This document shows, piece after piece, positions 9,923 through 20,814 of a stretch of 64,000 nt of DNA. The number at the start of each line of letters is the position of its first letter. The stretch's first letter is position 1. Below the pieces are notes generated by a model. The model was not told the origin of the DNA and made no database searches. It saw only the letters and a list, made by a program, of their open reading frames with translations. The translations under genes were made by a program, and so were the position numbers. Source of the DNA: Tretioscincus oriximinensis. Taxonomy: Eukaryota > Chordata > Lepidosauria > Squamata > Gymnophthalmidae. The stretch spans positions 149,686-213,685 of the forward strand of contig JAJVDF010000587.1 in assembly GCA_022410635.1 (NCBI GenBank), given 5' to 3'.

Positions 9923-10884
9923 TAAATCAGGGTGACTCCATTTGGTGCCTGCCGTTTAAATGCATTATTTGTTCTGATACGCACACTTACAATGGCTCTT
10001 TCTGATTCATGATTGTTGTGCTTCCTGATCTATTTATTATGTTACACTTCCCACCTTATCTCTGGATATTAATCCAATATGTCCAGGCAGGTTAATGACC
10101 TGGATTTAAAATTATTGTGGAATCTGCCTGTCAGTATGACAGGAGAACTGAGTTTTTATTCATGGAGCACAAAATAAAATGTTTGAATTTCTTACACACA
10201 GATAGATGACTTGCAAAAACTATAGTCTGCTGCCCCTCACTGTTCATATATGGCATTACGTTTTGTCTTCTGTTTACAAAGGGCGAAATTGGATGTAGTT
10301 AGGNTGAGCTCTGATCTAAGATTTTCTGTTTTGTTTCATGCGTTTAAAAGCAGGTATGGAAAGAGATCTGAACTGAATCTTGTTTATAGAATTAAAAACA
10401 GAGTCTGTTTATTTTCTCTTGTGGTTTTTTTTTTTTTTTTTGTATTTAAATTGCCCTTTGGAAGTAATTTAGTGTGGATGTTGACAAATGTCTGGGGTGG
10501 TTTTCTCCTATCTTAAGAGGGAGAGGTTTCTAGGTAAAGGACTCCCCACTAGAGTTTTGTTGTTTGAGGCCAAACTTTTTGGCTTGGAGAAGAAGAAGAA
10601 CTGAGAAAATTCCTCTCCTCACTGCTGTTTTGTAGAGCCAGAAAGTACAAATATGAACCTAGAAACTGAATAAATGAAAATTTAAAAAATCCCTTTTCAG
10701 GGCTTATTTTATAACAACCTGGTTTTGTGCAGAAGTCGGAAGGTTTCCCAGAGTCAAATTGCTGAAGCAATAAAGACCAAGTAGTATTATCTAAGGTTTT
10801 GGAGATCATATTAAAAGATGAAGTTTTGAGTTTCTTTTTCTAGCTTGCATGTGAAAGCAAACTGCTTTTGTTCTTCTTGGGAAT
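9923..10884. other. Unrecognised A/T-rich sequence
   Basis: Includes a T16 run near 10427-10441. No repeat or gene could be named. Confidence 0.4.
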
Positions 10885-11036
10885 CACTGTCCCCACTGAG
10901 CATTATTCAAGATTATATCTCAGCACAGAGCTTGGCCATTCACATGCTAATGTTGATTATGGAAGGAATAGGGTGTAGATGGCAGGCTCCTGTTCTGAGA
11001 TATACCCCAGGGTNAGGCTCAGTAGGGACTGGACCT
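10885..11036. repeat. Family A MITE, diverged copy
   Basis: Starts CTGTCCCCACTGAGCATTAT and ends CTCAGTAGGGACTGGACC, with the ATATCTCAGCACAGAGCTTGG landmark inside. It is shorter than full copies. Confidence 0.6.
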
Positions 11037-11102
11037 TGTATTTATATTCTAAATCAAAGCACTTATAGACATGTACATACAGAGTGAATTTTCCAATAAT
11101 GC

Positions 11103-11292
11103 ATGAAATCCATTCCCTGAACAGGCAAGCCCTGGGGCAGAAAAGGTGGGCCCTGGGAGTGGAGTCTGGCAGGGGTGTGGGCAGAGTCTGGGCAGGGCAT
11201 AAGTGGAGTCTTGGTTGGAAAGAAAAGAATGGGCGATGTGTGGATGGGACATGAGCAGAATGGACAGGGTCTGGGTGGGGCCAGGGTTTTGG
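11103..11292 (+). repeat. G-rich degenerate minisatellite-like repeat I
   Basis: Variants of GGGCAGAGTCTGGGCAGGGC recur. The inverse is at 17915-18047, with the same flanking GAAATCC and GAACAGGCA words, so this is a dispersed family rather than a local expansion. Confidence 0.45.
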
Positions 11293-11349
11293 CTTGTTTG
11301 AAAATTTTGTTGGAGATTCTCAGTTATGAACTTTTTTCTTCTCTAATTG

Positions 11350-11545
11350 TTGTCAAGCCTTCCCTTCGAAGTTCTCTCTTCCATGCAGCTAAGCATTCCC
11401 CTTTTCTGTATTTTATATAGCAACCGTACAATATATCATTACTAATAAAACAAAATGCACAGGCACACTCTTGTAGATGTTCTTAGCTGTAGAATATTGA
11501 AGACATGTTTAACATTAAAATAAACCAAGGCTCCATGTGCTCAGT
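11350..11545 (+). repeat. Left arm of a long inverted repeat
   Basis: About 195 bp pair with 12664-12872 on the opposite strand. Shared blocks include TTCTCTCTTCCATGCAGCTAA, written here without its last base in the family, plus CTGTATTTTATATAG and AATATTGAAGACATGTT. I estimate 85-90 percent identity by eye. The arms enclose the LTR-like block. Confidence 0.75.
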
Positions 11546-11582
11546 TATTGAGAATCGGCTGTCCCGATAGCCAATGACTGAG

Positions 11583-12414
11583 TGGTGACGTGAGGTNGCT
11601 TGCCCTGGGGTCCGTATCAACTGCCACGAAATAATGCGCACACGGACGACACTTCAGGACAACAGGAGATCTTAGGAGGTCCACGGGTCATGGATTCCTC
11701 CAGAGGGTCCAAAAGTCTCCACTTTTATTGATTACAGAATCAGAAGGCATGTTGAAGATTATGACGGGGTAAAAAGGGCGGAGGATACCCAACGTGGGTC
11801 TCTGATGTCACACATGACACGTTATGCCCCCTCCCAAGGGGGCGCAGCCTGGGTACAGTAACCAATAGGGGAAGAGAAGTGTGTGTGTGGTGTGACTAAT
11901 GCCTGGATCTTTAGCTACCATTGNNATCCCCTGTCAATCAAATCCATGACAGGAAAATGAATCATACCAAGGGTCCAGTCTCTGATGACCCTTGATTGGT
12001 ATCAAACAAAGAGGAGATACCAGTGTATACAGAAAGGTGGAAGAAGGTAAATAGTGGCTTCCCTTTAGGACAATAGGGTAAGCTTCAGGCTAAATTGCCA
12101 AAGTGAGATTCCCATTGGGAGTCAAGTCTGCCTAAGACAAAAGCAAACAGTTGACTTCCCAGAAACTAAATAGGATTAATTTTGTCCTTTGTTAGAAAGG
12201 ACATAGTCAGGAGCTACCATTCACAGGTGCCCCTAGGGAGAGGAAAGAGATTAAGTGAGTTCCTGAGTTTGAGCAAAGGTCAGCTTGACCAAGGAAAATT
12301 TTTGAAGAAAATTACCCAGAGGCCTCACTTTGGTAGCTTTTGGTCCAGGCAGATATATTTGATATTAATAATATATTTTATTTCTACTATGTGTCCCATG
12401 GGGAATTCCCAACA
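11583..12414 (-). mobile_element. LTR-like block (putative solo LTR)
   Basis: Read on the minus strand it starts TGTTGGGAATTCCCC, carries a CCAAT-type box (CCCCTATTGGT), and has AATAAA (minus strand of 11724-11729) followed by about 140 bp of U5-like sequence. Flanking CTGAG (11578-11582) and CTCAG (12415-12419) match at 4 of 5 bases, so the edges are candidates only. No gag, pol or env is present. Confidence 0.5.
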
Positions 12415-12663
12415 CTCAGTAATGCANTTGAGGAATCTATTGCTACACAGCTGTAGCAATATGGTGGGGGAATTTCTTAATTTTAATGTCCCCCTCTTTC
12501 ACACAGCATTCTCTGGGGTTTTTTCTGTGTAGTGGTGCTTATTTCCTTAGATTGTGCGGTAAATGGAAAGCTTGTGTTATTTCAATACATTTAAGTTGCT
12601 TTTCAGTCCCGTTCTTCAAAACTGAGGACTACAGCTGTGAAGCAATAGATTCCTCAAGTGAAT

Positions 12664-12872
12664 TCTTGAGCCTCTGCACATGNAGCCACAGTTTATTTTA
12701 ATGTTCAACATGTCTTCAATATTCTATAGCTAAGAACACCCACAAGAGGGTGCCTGTGCATTTTGTTATAGTAGTACTGCTGATATATTGTACAGTTACT
12801 ATATAAAATACAGAAAAAAGNGAATACTTAGCTGCATGGAAGAGAGAATTTTGAAGGGAAGGCTTTTTACAC
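12664..12872 (-). repeat. Right arm of the long inverted repeat
   Basis: Inverted partner of 11350-11545. A CR1 tail fragment follows directly on its right. Confidence 0.75.
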
Positions 12873-12883
12873 ATGCAATAAGA

Positions 12884-12932
12884 ACATAAGAAGAGCCATA
12901 CTGGATCAGCATTCTGTGTCACACAGGGGTGT
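12884..12932 (-). mobile_element. CR1 3' tip fragment
   Basis: Only the last roughly 50 bp of the CR1 3' UTR with its octamer (AAGAACATAAGAAGAGCC on the plus strand) remain, with an internal deletion. Confidence 0.65.
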
Positions 12933-13140
12933 CACACAATATTTGCTAAAATTTCCTATTAAACTGCAACTGTTAAAAAGACTGCAGTTAAAGTCAGTTA
13001 CATGGCAACTTTAGTATTAAATACTACATCTATCACCTTAATTGAGGAAACAATTATATAAAATGTAATAGACTGCTAACAACGAACCTTTGGCCTATTA
13101 TTGTTATTGTGTTTCTATTTTAACTGTTGCTTATTGTTAT

Positions 13141-13367
13141 AAGAACATAAGATCATAAGAAGAGAAATACTGAATCGTGCTGGAGCCCATCTCGTCCAGC
13201 ATTCTGTTTCATGCAGAGGCCCACCAGTTGCACCTGGGCAGTCTGTACAGAAGAAGGTAAAATATGCACCTATTCTCGACTCCCTGCAAATGGAGTACTG
13301 CCTGTTACTCTATCCCNGAGGCAGTATCCAGACATCCATCCTAGTAGCCATTTATACCCAGTTATAC
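13141..13367 (-). mobile_element. CR1 LINE 3' UTR
   Basis: Plus-strand AAGAACATAAGATCATAAG is the inverted CR1 terminus. The rest of the 3' UTR (CCAGCATTCTGTTTCATGC and CATCCATCCTAGTAGCC) follows. Truncated before the coding region. Confidence 0.8.
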
Positions 13368-13414
13368 AAATATCATATTTTTAAAAAGTACTCTCTGAAT
13401 TCAGACTACAACAG

Positions 13415-13873
13415 TGTCATGGGTTCATTTACATTTCCCAAAGCTGGTGAGATGCTCAGTGGAAAAAGAGAATCGACCATCCAGAAATATGGAGTGCAAT
13501 TGAGTTTATTTACATTAGACTGTGTAGGTGTCGCTCGGTGCTCCATATATACCATATTTACATGTAAAAGTCCATTAGCCCTACTCCCACACCTCTTGAG
13601 GTAACTTTGTTTCTTNACCCAGCTTCCATTTTCTCTGTTGATGGGCCTAGCTGATAAATGACATAGCCTGTCAGTCCTTCATCCAGTTCCAGCTTCCATC
13701 CCATCCACTGCAGCTCCTCATCTGTTCCACTTCTCCGCAGACTTTCTCATGGCACTTTCTTGCCTCCAATCCATCAAACCTCCCCCCTTCCTTTATTTTC
13801 CTTTGCTCTAGCTGTTACCTATCATGACTCAGCAAACTCCTAATCACACTTAAAGAAACAGCAAACCATCACA
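13415..13873 (-). mobile_element. Solo LTR with exact 5-bp duplications
   Basis: AACAG flanks the 459-bp block on both sides (13410-13414 and 13874-13878). The ends are inverted partners: TGTCATGGGT on the left and the inverse of TGTGATGGTT on the right. On the minus strand a TATATA box (about 13544-13553) lies about 35 bp upstream of AATAAA (13505-13510). A solo LTR forms by recombination between the two LTRs of a retrovirus-like element. A 5-bp duplication fits ERV3-type or Gypsy elements. Confidence 0.8.
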
Positions 13874-13878
13874 AACAG

Positions 13879-14143
13879 ATACTAACTTTGAATGATTCTC
13901 AATTGGCCAGTATACCAAATGGCAAACTGGACCCAGTGTGATTGCATACACAACCTAAGAATGGCAAATTATTGTGCTAATTTCTGGGAACTTGCCAAAT
14001 TTCAAGGTATTGACTGCAGTTTATGATGAATTTCAATCTGTTACTCTGAATACTCTCAGTCTTATCTGATTAAGAATTTAGAAAACATTCCAATAGCTTC
14101 GGATGTGTTGATTCTAATCTTATATTTGCTGCTGTGACTAATC
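13879..14143. other. Unrecognised sequence
   Basis: Nothing recognisable between the solo LTR and the SINE. Confidence 0.4.
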
Positions 14144-14401
14144 GAGAGCCAGTTTGGTGTACTGGTTGGAGTACTGGACTTTTACCTACTAGTCTTCCAG
14201 TTCAGTTCCACACTNCTCCATGGAGCCAGCTGGGAGATCTTGGGCCAATCACAATTGTTTAGAACTCTCTCAAACCCGCCTACTTCACAGGGTGTCTGTT
14301 ATAGAGAAAACAACAAAAAGCTATGTGTAATGCCCTTTGGTTGGCTGCTTTGAGACCTTCGGGTACAGGGCAGGGTATAAGTACAAATTAAATAAATAAA
14401 C
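14144..14401 (+). mobile_element. tRNA-derived SINE
   Basis: Starts GAGAGCCAGTTTGGTGTACT, the start of a common squamate tRNA-derived SINE with a degenerate A box. The body has the TGGGCCAATCAC and CTACTTCACAGGGTG landmarks and ends AGGGCAGGGTATAAGTAC plus (AAAT)n. Complete length, moderately diverged. Confidence 0.8.
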
Positions 14402-14442
14402 AAATTGGCTATCATGAGTCACTTTGTCTGTTATCTCAAGTC

Positions 14443-14810
14443 GGTTGACAGATGGCTCTTTGGGGACGACTCGATTTTGGGTTGTCGATTTTGGGGTTGT
14501 GTGATTTCCCCGCTTTTTGATGAGGATTTTTTTNNAAAAAGTTCACTGTACTATCACTAGGGGGCTCTGACAACCAGGGCCAGCTCATGAAGGTACCCTC
14601 CAGTCAGTAAAAAATTAAAAAATGTAAATTTCTCACATACTTTGAAAATTTCTCATGTAATTCAAAAAAATCTCACATGCTTTGTGGATTTCTCGGGCAN
14701 GGATTTCGGAGGGGTATGCATATTGTTGCGTGATTTGCATATCATGAATATGGAGATTAGTATGAATATTAATAGCCCCAGTTTGGGCCTCAGAAAATCT
14801 GGTCAGTTGA
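14443..14810. mobile_element. Family B long non-autonomous element, copy 2
   Basis: Shares GGTTGACAGATGG..TTTGGGG, ACTAGGGGGCTCTG, CTCATGAAGG, repeated TCTCACATGC-type words and CCTCAGAAAATCTGGTCAG with 48905-49440. The termini match those of the short family B palindromes. It is diverged and internally shorter than the 536-bp copy. Confidence 0.6.
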
Positions 14811-15444
14811 GTGTAGTAGTGGACACTATCCTGTTCCAGTTATCCTCGTCTGCTTCTGTATGTGAAATGGATGTGGACGGCATCTTTTCTTACTTCAGTG
14901 CCCGAGCCAAGAAGGAAAGCATGCATCACAACCTATATCACCTCAAAATTCATTTACTTTTTTTATTGACTGACAAACTAATTGGGGTAAAGGGGTGAAA
15001 AAAAGCATGACTTCATCTATCCTCTTGAGTCCAGCTGTCATTGTTTAAATATATGTTAAGTACAGGGTAGTTCAATTGCCTTTAATGGGAAGTTTTCAAA
15101 GGTGCTGGCTGTGGGCTGCAGATTCAATGCAGTTTTATTGAACTTGTCATGTCTAAAATGAACAAAATTGAATAGTGAGCCATTATTAAAGTTGTTCTGA
15201 TCTGAAATTATAATGGCTGCCTAAGTTGGTCAGGTGCTGGAACAAAAGAAATCAATGCCTTTGTAATGGTGTGATTAAACCCCCCTTCCCTTCTTATTTG
15301 TTCAGCTTTCACTCATTCCAGGATACCTAACCAGTTCAAAGCATTATATCACTCCTGCAGGGAAATAAGATCTGAATGTGTGATTCTCTAATCCATGTTG
15401 GAAGCAGCCATCACATATCTGTGTGAGAGTGTGTACATGACTAA
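14811..15444. other. Unrecognised sequence
   Basis: No repeat or coding signal recognised. Confidence 0.4.
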
Positions 15445-15624
15445 GGCCCTGTCCCCACTGAGCCTTCTTCTTGGCTGTATCTCAGATTAGGAATGTGCCA
15501 TCTACATGCCAGTGTAGGCTATGGCAGGCCCCGAATGGGGCCTGCCGCAGCCTACAATGGCATGTGGATGACCAAACTCTGCCCCGAGATATAACCCAGA
15601 ATAAGGCTCAGTAGGATCAGGGCT
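15445..15624. repeat. Palindromic MITE, family A, best copy (180 bp)
   Basis: Runs GGCCCTGTCCCCACTGAGCC to CTCAGTAGGATCAGGGCT, with TAA directly on both sides (15442-15444 and 15625-15627). The exact TAA duplication and GGCCCTGTC terminus make PIF/Harbinger the leading guess. The arms nearly fully self-pair around CCCGAATGGGG. Confidence 0.8.
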
Positions 15625-15716
15625 TAAGAGTGTTCAATTCTGGGCACCCCAATTTAAAAAGGACCTTGATAAACTGGAGCAGGTTCACAAGGATGGCGAG
15701 TGGTCTGGAAACCATG

Positions 15717-16118
15717 GTTGCATGCACACGTTTTTCTACCTCGTTTGTAGCGCAATCAGGAAGTCTCAGGCACACGTGCTAAGCACTTATCAGTAGTTGA
15801 CCCGCAATAAACCCTGTTTTTCCCGAAATAAACTATTGCTCAGATATTCCGGCATCGTTCCAGAGAAGCCCCNTATGTGACCGAATGCATGTGCACAAAT
15901 TAGACACGAGATGTTAAAACAATCAGGAACGCGACAGTTATTTCCATTGGCTGTTGCAAGTAAAAAAAAAATTCAGACTGCACTGTGACGAGATCATTGA
16001 GCGATATTATGGAACTGGGGCATTGGTCATGGAATATACATGTTTGGTGTGCACAGACACACGATTGCTATATTCCAGATTATATCATTGTAGCGGTTTT
16101 TAAGTCATCATGTGCAAC
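15717..16118. mobile_element. Non-autonomous TIR element inside CR1
   Basis: Begins GTTGCATGCACACG and ends with the inverse of GTTGCACATGATGAC. ATG on both sides (15714-15716 and 16120-16122) is a candidate 3-bp duplication, and the CR1 reading resumes at that point. No open frame of note. Superfamily unresolved. Confidence 0.65.
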
Positions 16119-16142
16119 TATGCTAAGTCCTATAAGCAATGA

Positions 16143-16490
16143 TTGAAGGATCTATGGATGTTTAATCTGCAAAAGGGAAGACCGAGAGGAGACCTGATAG
16201 CTGTCTACAAATATCTGAAGGGCTGTCCCAGAGCAGAGGGATCAGCATTGTTCTCATTAGCACATGGAAGGACTAGAAACAATTNGATGAAACTGCAAGG
16301 GAGTAGATTTAGACTAGATATCAGAAAAAAACTTTCTGACATTAAGAATGATAAATCAGNGGAAGAGTTTGCCACAGAAAGTGGTGAATTCTCCTTTGCT
16401 GGGCAGCCATCCATCTGGGTTGGTTTAGTGAATCCTGCATTGAGCGGGCGGTGGGGGGTTGGACCGGAAGACCCTGGAGCTCCCTTCTAT
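16143..16490 (+). pseudogene. CR1 reverse transcriptase C-terminal remnant
   Basis: Frame decodes to a CR1 C-terminus (RGDLIAVYKYLKGCPRAEG, then SALFSLAHGRTRNN and FRLDIRKKLSD). The catalytic core is absent, two Ns interrupt it, and the frame drifts near the 3' end. Confidence 0.75.
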
Positions 16491-16498
16491 GATTCTAA

Positions 16499-17179
16499 AT
16501 GAAAATATAGTTTATGTTCTCCCTGTAATTTGGCAACCATATGATTAGCAGTAAGGAAAAACAAAACATTATGAAATTAATGACACTATGCTAACACTTG
16601 ACAAATGTTTTTGGTCGATGCACTAAAGGACAACATTTGTTTAAAAACATTTTTACATCATTTTTTAATTATTTCTGTATCTTTGGATTCCAGTTTTTCT
16701 GGATTTAGCTTTGACTGGTACATGTAAACAAGTCCATGTATTAGCTCCTCTTACATGTTTTCTGTTACATTCTGTACAAGGTTTAGATTAGACCAGTCAC
16801 TATGTGGTCTACGTGGTTTTCACAATTATAGGTGGAGCTGCCCTTGCAGACATCTTCAAAAATCACCTTCAAAAATTATCTACAAAATATTCTGTATATT
16901 ATACTCTCTTGCTGACCCTGGGGTACATAGAAAGCTGATAAATATCTTTGCAAATATGTCCTCAGATAATCTGTGTTGTTTACTATTATTTCTGGGGCCT
17001 GAGGAAGTGTCCTGCTGAAATCTTTAAGTTCACTGGACAGAGATAGCCATACTGTACCTTTATTTTCTGTTTTATGCGATACTTCTGTGTTGAACTTCTG
17101 GCTTTATCACTTTCACTTTATGCTATACTTATATACTAGTGGAATTAGACTATTGTTCTAAAGTAATGCAACGGGCTTT
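16499..17179. other. Unrecognised A/T-rich sequence
   Basis: No gene or repeat recognised. Confidence 0.4.
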
Positions 17180-17402
17180 AGNCCCTCCTTTCCCTTGCTC
17201 CCATCCATGCCTCCACCCACATGCTCTCTCCCTCCCAACCATCTACCACTTGGTGTTTCTTTCTTTCCTTCTTCCTTTTCCTTCCTTCTTTCACTTTTCC
17301 TTCCTCCTTTTCTTTCCTTTTTCCTTCCTTCCTTTTTATCCATTCCTTCTATTATTCTTCCTTTCCTTCCCNTTCCACNCTTCTTTCTTCCCTTCTTTGT
17401 GT
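17180..17402 (+). repeat. Polypyrimidine tract, degenerate (CTTT/CCTT)n
   Basis: A long C/T run of TTCCTT and CTTTCC words. The overlapping frames on both strands are low-complexity artefacts. Confidence 0.85.
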
Positions 17403-17914
17403 CATTGGTCTCTAGAAGCTGCCAATGTTCTGAACCCTGTCATTGGTCATTATACCTCGGAATGTTGGATTCTGTGACAAGTGTTTTATTATATGTACTG
17501 GTATGTTGAATACACATTTGTTCTTTATGTTATACTTGTGTTGTTAGATGCTGCAAAATTACTAAACTGTTTCTTTATTGATATGGTGCTTTCTCTTCTC
17601 TTGCATTTTGGTCTTACTGATCTGGCACCCCGAAACTTGGATGTGTGTAATTACCAGCTCCCAAAAACTTGGATGCGTGCGATTAACACCATCACATCTA
17701 AGATGCCTGCACCCGATATCTGCATCCACACAGTAAGTTATTACACGAACTCAAGGAAAAGGTGCTTTGAAAACTGCTTTCCCCCATTATTTTAAAATAG
17801 CATAATATAGCATTCATTCACACTTTTCTTTTGCCATTATGGCATGAATGCTACCAAACTCTGTCAGTCACATCGTAGCAGTGATGGAAAATTTTCAAAA
17901 CTGAAATCTCAAAC

Positions 17915-18047
17915 AAATTGGCCCTGCCCAGAATTCACTCATGCCCTTCCCATTCTTTTGTTTCTGCCCATGCCCTGCCCAGACTCCGCCCATGCCCTGC
18001 CCAGATTCTGCCTCACGCCCTGCCTGTTCAGGAAAGGATTTCAGAGG
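17915..18047 (-). repeat. Repeat I, inverse copy
   Basis: CCCATGCCCTGCCCAGACTC occurs with two to three near-identical tandem neighbours, the inverse of the G-rich block at 11103-11292. Confidence 0.45.
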
Positions 18048-18494
18048 AAGAAAATCTCATAGGAGAGGGCCCTTTTCACATGCACCGTGCATGAAATCTG
18101 CCTTATAGTATGCGTACAAAATTCTCATGCAATTTTCCATAATAGTAGTGTAAAAAAACTTGGGTGGATGCATCCCAATATTGTTACAATTTTGAACTCT
18201 ACTGAGAGATGCAGTTTGTCAGTCCCAGATACAATGGCTTGGAAAGAGGAGTTGATAACTAAAATTGCAAGACATATCTATGGCCATGTCTCCACTGTGG
18301 AGACATCCTTTCCCCAGCCTGAATTGCCCTGTTTCCCATAGGTCCATTGATGTTGCAGGGTGGAGAAGGCTTGGTGTCACCTCAGAGTCAGGGGAAGGAC
18401 ATTTTTATATAGGGAGAGCAACTTTCTTGTAAAGAAACTGGAATTGTCAATTTCTGGGTACATAAGCTAGGAAGCTCAGACAGGAGTGCACTAT
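18048..18494. other. Unrecognised sequence
   Basis: No recognisable element. The TCTCCACTGTGGAGA palindrome at about 18288-18303 is isolated. Confidence 0.35.
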
Positions 18495-18790
18495 GTTATA
18501 CTCGGTGACGGGAGCTACCAAAAGCCAGATATCGGGCAAGGAGCCCAAAAATCTGGCGCAGCTCTGGCTTTGTGTGGAATTTTTATAGTGTCACTTCCTG
18601 GGAAGTAGTATCACTCTGGGCGCCATTGCCCAGAAATAAATTCCAGAAGTGACATCAAAATGATGTCACTTCCAGTAAAATGGCTTCCCTCTGGGTAAGG
18701 AGAATTTGCTTGTGTATCCCTGCTTGAGATCCCAGATCTCGCAGACTGCATGGGATTCTCATGTAGCTCCCAACTATGGTTATACTCCCA
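18495..18790 (-). repeat. Unclassified repeat H, copy 2
   Basis: Inverse of 7460-7880: GAAGTGACATCA, GATGTCACTTCCAGTA, GGATACACAAGCA-type words and GAGATCCCAGATCTC appear in the same relative order. Related GATGTCACTTCC-rich stretches lie at 45175-45260 and 56960-57062. Confidence 0.5.
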
Positions 18791-18904
18791 GGAACTAGAC
18801 TTTTAAAACTTCAGTATGCATAGTTGGTTGCTTTTTTGTACAGTCTCTACACCCAGAAGCAAAAGAATTTAGCAAGCCTATCTAATCTTGCACAATAAAA
18901 TGAA

Positions 18905-19025
18905 GGTGGCTGGCTTTATTTATTTATTAGCTCTGTATCCTGTTTTTTACCCAAAGGCCTTAGGACAGGCTGCAGTGTGCAATAAAAACTCACAGCACAA
19001 TAACGTACTTAAAATATATGTAAAA
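18905..19025 (-). mobile_element. L2-like or SINE 3' end with (TTTA)n
   Basis: TTTATTTATTTATT followed by CTGTATCCTG, CCCAAAGGCC and an A-rich region matches the inverted 3' end of the squamate L2/SINE group. Confidence 0.45.
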
Positions 19026-19706
19026 TTTCTCACCCAGGAACCATTTAGCTTAACTATTTTCACACTGTAGCCGTTGTTCAAAAAAGTTTCAGAAGCCACA
19101 TGTCACCTGATAATATATATTTGAATAGCTATACTTCCAAGAAAAATACTCGTAATTTTGAAAGTAGTGATAAAATATCCATTTTTCCCAGGACTGTGGA
19201 TGCAGACATAATTCACATGAGATAAAGCTTTAAATGACTTATGTAAATGGAATGACAAGTGGATTTTCAACACTGTATTGGAATTAGATTGAAGCTAAAG
19301 CTGGATGGTTTGACCTTAGATAGGACATTTTTTGTTTTTTAAAAAGGTTTAAGTTATTGCACATGATTCACGATCCATGTTATTCAGAGAATGCAAAGTC
19401 TATCTGATGACATTTTTTACATACACAAAGCTATTCAGTCCTAGGAGAAATATTTCTGATTCGAGAGAACTCTTTAGCTATGGTTTATTAATTCCCACAA
19501 GCTGCAACTTATTGCAAGGAAAATTATTGCTTGAACAGTACATCTATCCTAGCTTCCTTACTCACTTTTTTATTTACTCTTTTGCAGTATACTAACATTA
19601 TCTCCCTTTGCTTTTCCTCTGAATGGGCTTTTCTACCTTCTCGTATATATGACCTTGAATGTAATCAGGCTTTGTAAAAAGCAATGACCAGTGTACAGTC
19701 TGCTAT
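19026..19706. other. Unrecognised A/T-rich sequence
   Basis: No gene or repeat recognised. Confidence 0.4.
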
Positions 19707-19812
19707 GTGCTCACGAAAGCCTCTTCCACCTACCTTTCTCCTGTTGGTCTCCAAGTGCCGCAAGTCCTTTGCTGAACTTTCTAAGAAAAACTAACAGCTA
19801 TTTCTCTGAAAT
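19707..19812 (+). mobile_element. Penelope-like 3' tail, copy 2 (diverged)
   Basis: Retains CACGAAAGC, the TTGGTCTCCAAGTGCCGCAAG block and the terminal GCTATTTCTCTGAAATC. The CTGAAGA box is lost. Confidence 0.5.
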
Positions 19813-19942
19813 CTTTTTCTTTCTGTAGTTCAGCAAGCCTTCTGGACTGGAGGACTATTTTATGCATGATCACATTTATATCCATTTTCTACAAAGGCTT
19901 TGCGAAGCTGTTGAGCGGAGGGATAAGTAAGGAGTATGACTT

Positions 19943-20341
19943 AGGCTGAGGGCACATGAGGCTTTCCTACTGTGATAACTGCACTCCATGTGTTAACAGA
20001 ATTTTCACAGTGTACCCAGAAAAAAGATCCATTGCCCTGGAATATTGTTTGCCGATGTTTTCTGAAATGTTCATGCCTGCAGTCATGGAGGCAGGAAGCC
20101 TTCCTGTGCGGACAATCCTTAATGGGACTACCAGGATACTGCGAAAAGACACTAGCACAAGACCATGCAGAATCGCATACTGAACATGCTCAGTATTTAC
20201 TTCCTCATTAGTCTTCTTGTCTGTTCCATGTGGAATTAAAGGTTTTCTAATGGTTTGTTTGCAAAATGATGAGGTTACATATGCATGGATTCATGATTGG
20301 GTTATTGCGATTTTTAACGCGTTGTGTGGAGGGGGCCTCAG
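19943..20341 (+). repeat. MITE-like repeat, family E, copy 1
   Basis: Starts GGCTGAGGGCACATGAGG and shares in order TTTTCCTAC-like, CACCCAGAAAAAA-like, GGAGGCAGGAAGCC, the palindrome CTGAACATGCTCAGTATTTA and TTATTGCGATTTTTAAC with 60917-61259 on the opposite strand. Ends near GGGGGCCTCAG. No coding capacity. Confidence 0.6.
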
Positions 20342-20814
20342 TGTCTTTCATTGCAAGTTTATTCTGCCAGGATGCATTTCTATAAATTTATATTGATGTA
20401 AATCCTACTGAAGCTGCATCAGTTGATATTCAAAGTAGGTAAGCAGAAAGGATTTGAAATGTCATTAAACAGGATTGAACTGAGAGTTTCCACCTGTGAA
20501 ACGCACACAGATACAGAAACAGGCTTACCTGTCTTTTCAAAATCTGTTTACTGATTAAATCTACAACATGTGAAGAAGCAGGGATCCACAGGCCTACTAG
20601 ACATATTTTATTTGTTAGCAAAACATTTATCTGTAAAACAGAATGCGTTTCATAAAAAAGAGATTAATTTTCCAGGAGAAACAGTGCATATCTCATAGAC
20701 TAACTTATTTAAATATTAATATAAGTGGAACAGCTAATATTTGGATAAGTCAAATATTCCCTGCTCTTTGAAGGCATTGTTGTTGTTTTTAGATTGGTGT
20801 ATTTTAAAATTGCT
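20342..20814. other. Unrecognised sequence
   Basis: No gene or repeat recognised. Confidence 0.4.

Larger units (their letters stand above)
15634..16498 (+). mobile_element. CR1 LINE split by a TIR element
   Basis: The left piece (15634-15716) decodes as the CR1 VQFWAPQFKKDLDKLEQV region. The right piece (16120-16498) continues with a QKGRPRGDLIAVYKYLKG-like frame and ends near GATTCTAAATG. The two pieces are consecutive in CR1, so the 402 bp between them are an insertion. Confidence 0.75.

Noticed and set aside
17139..17509. S/F-rich 60-112 codon frames
   Set aside because: Low-complexity translation of a polypyrimidine tract.
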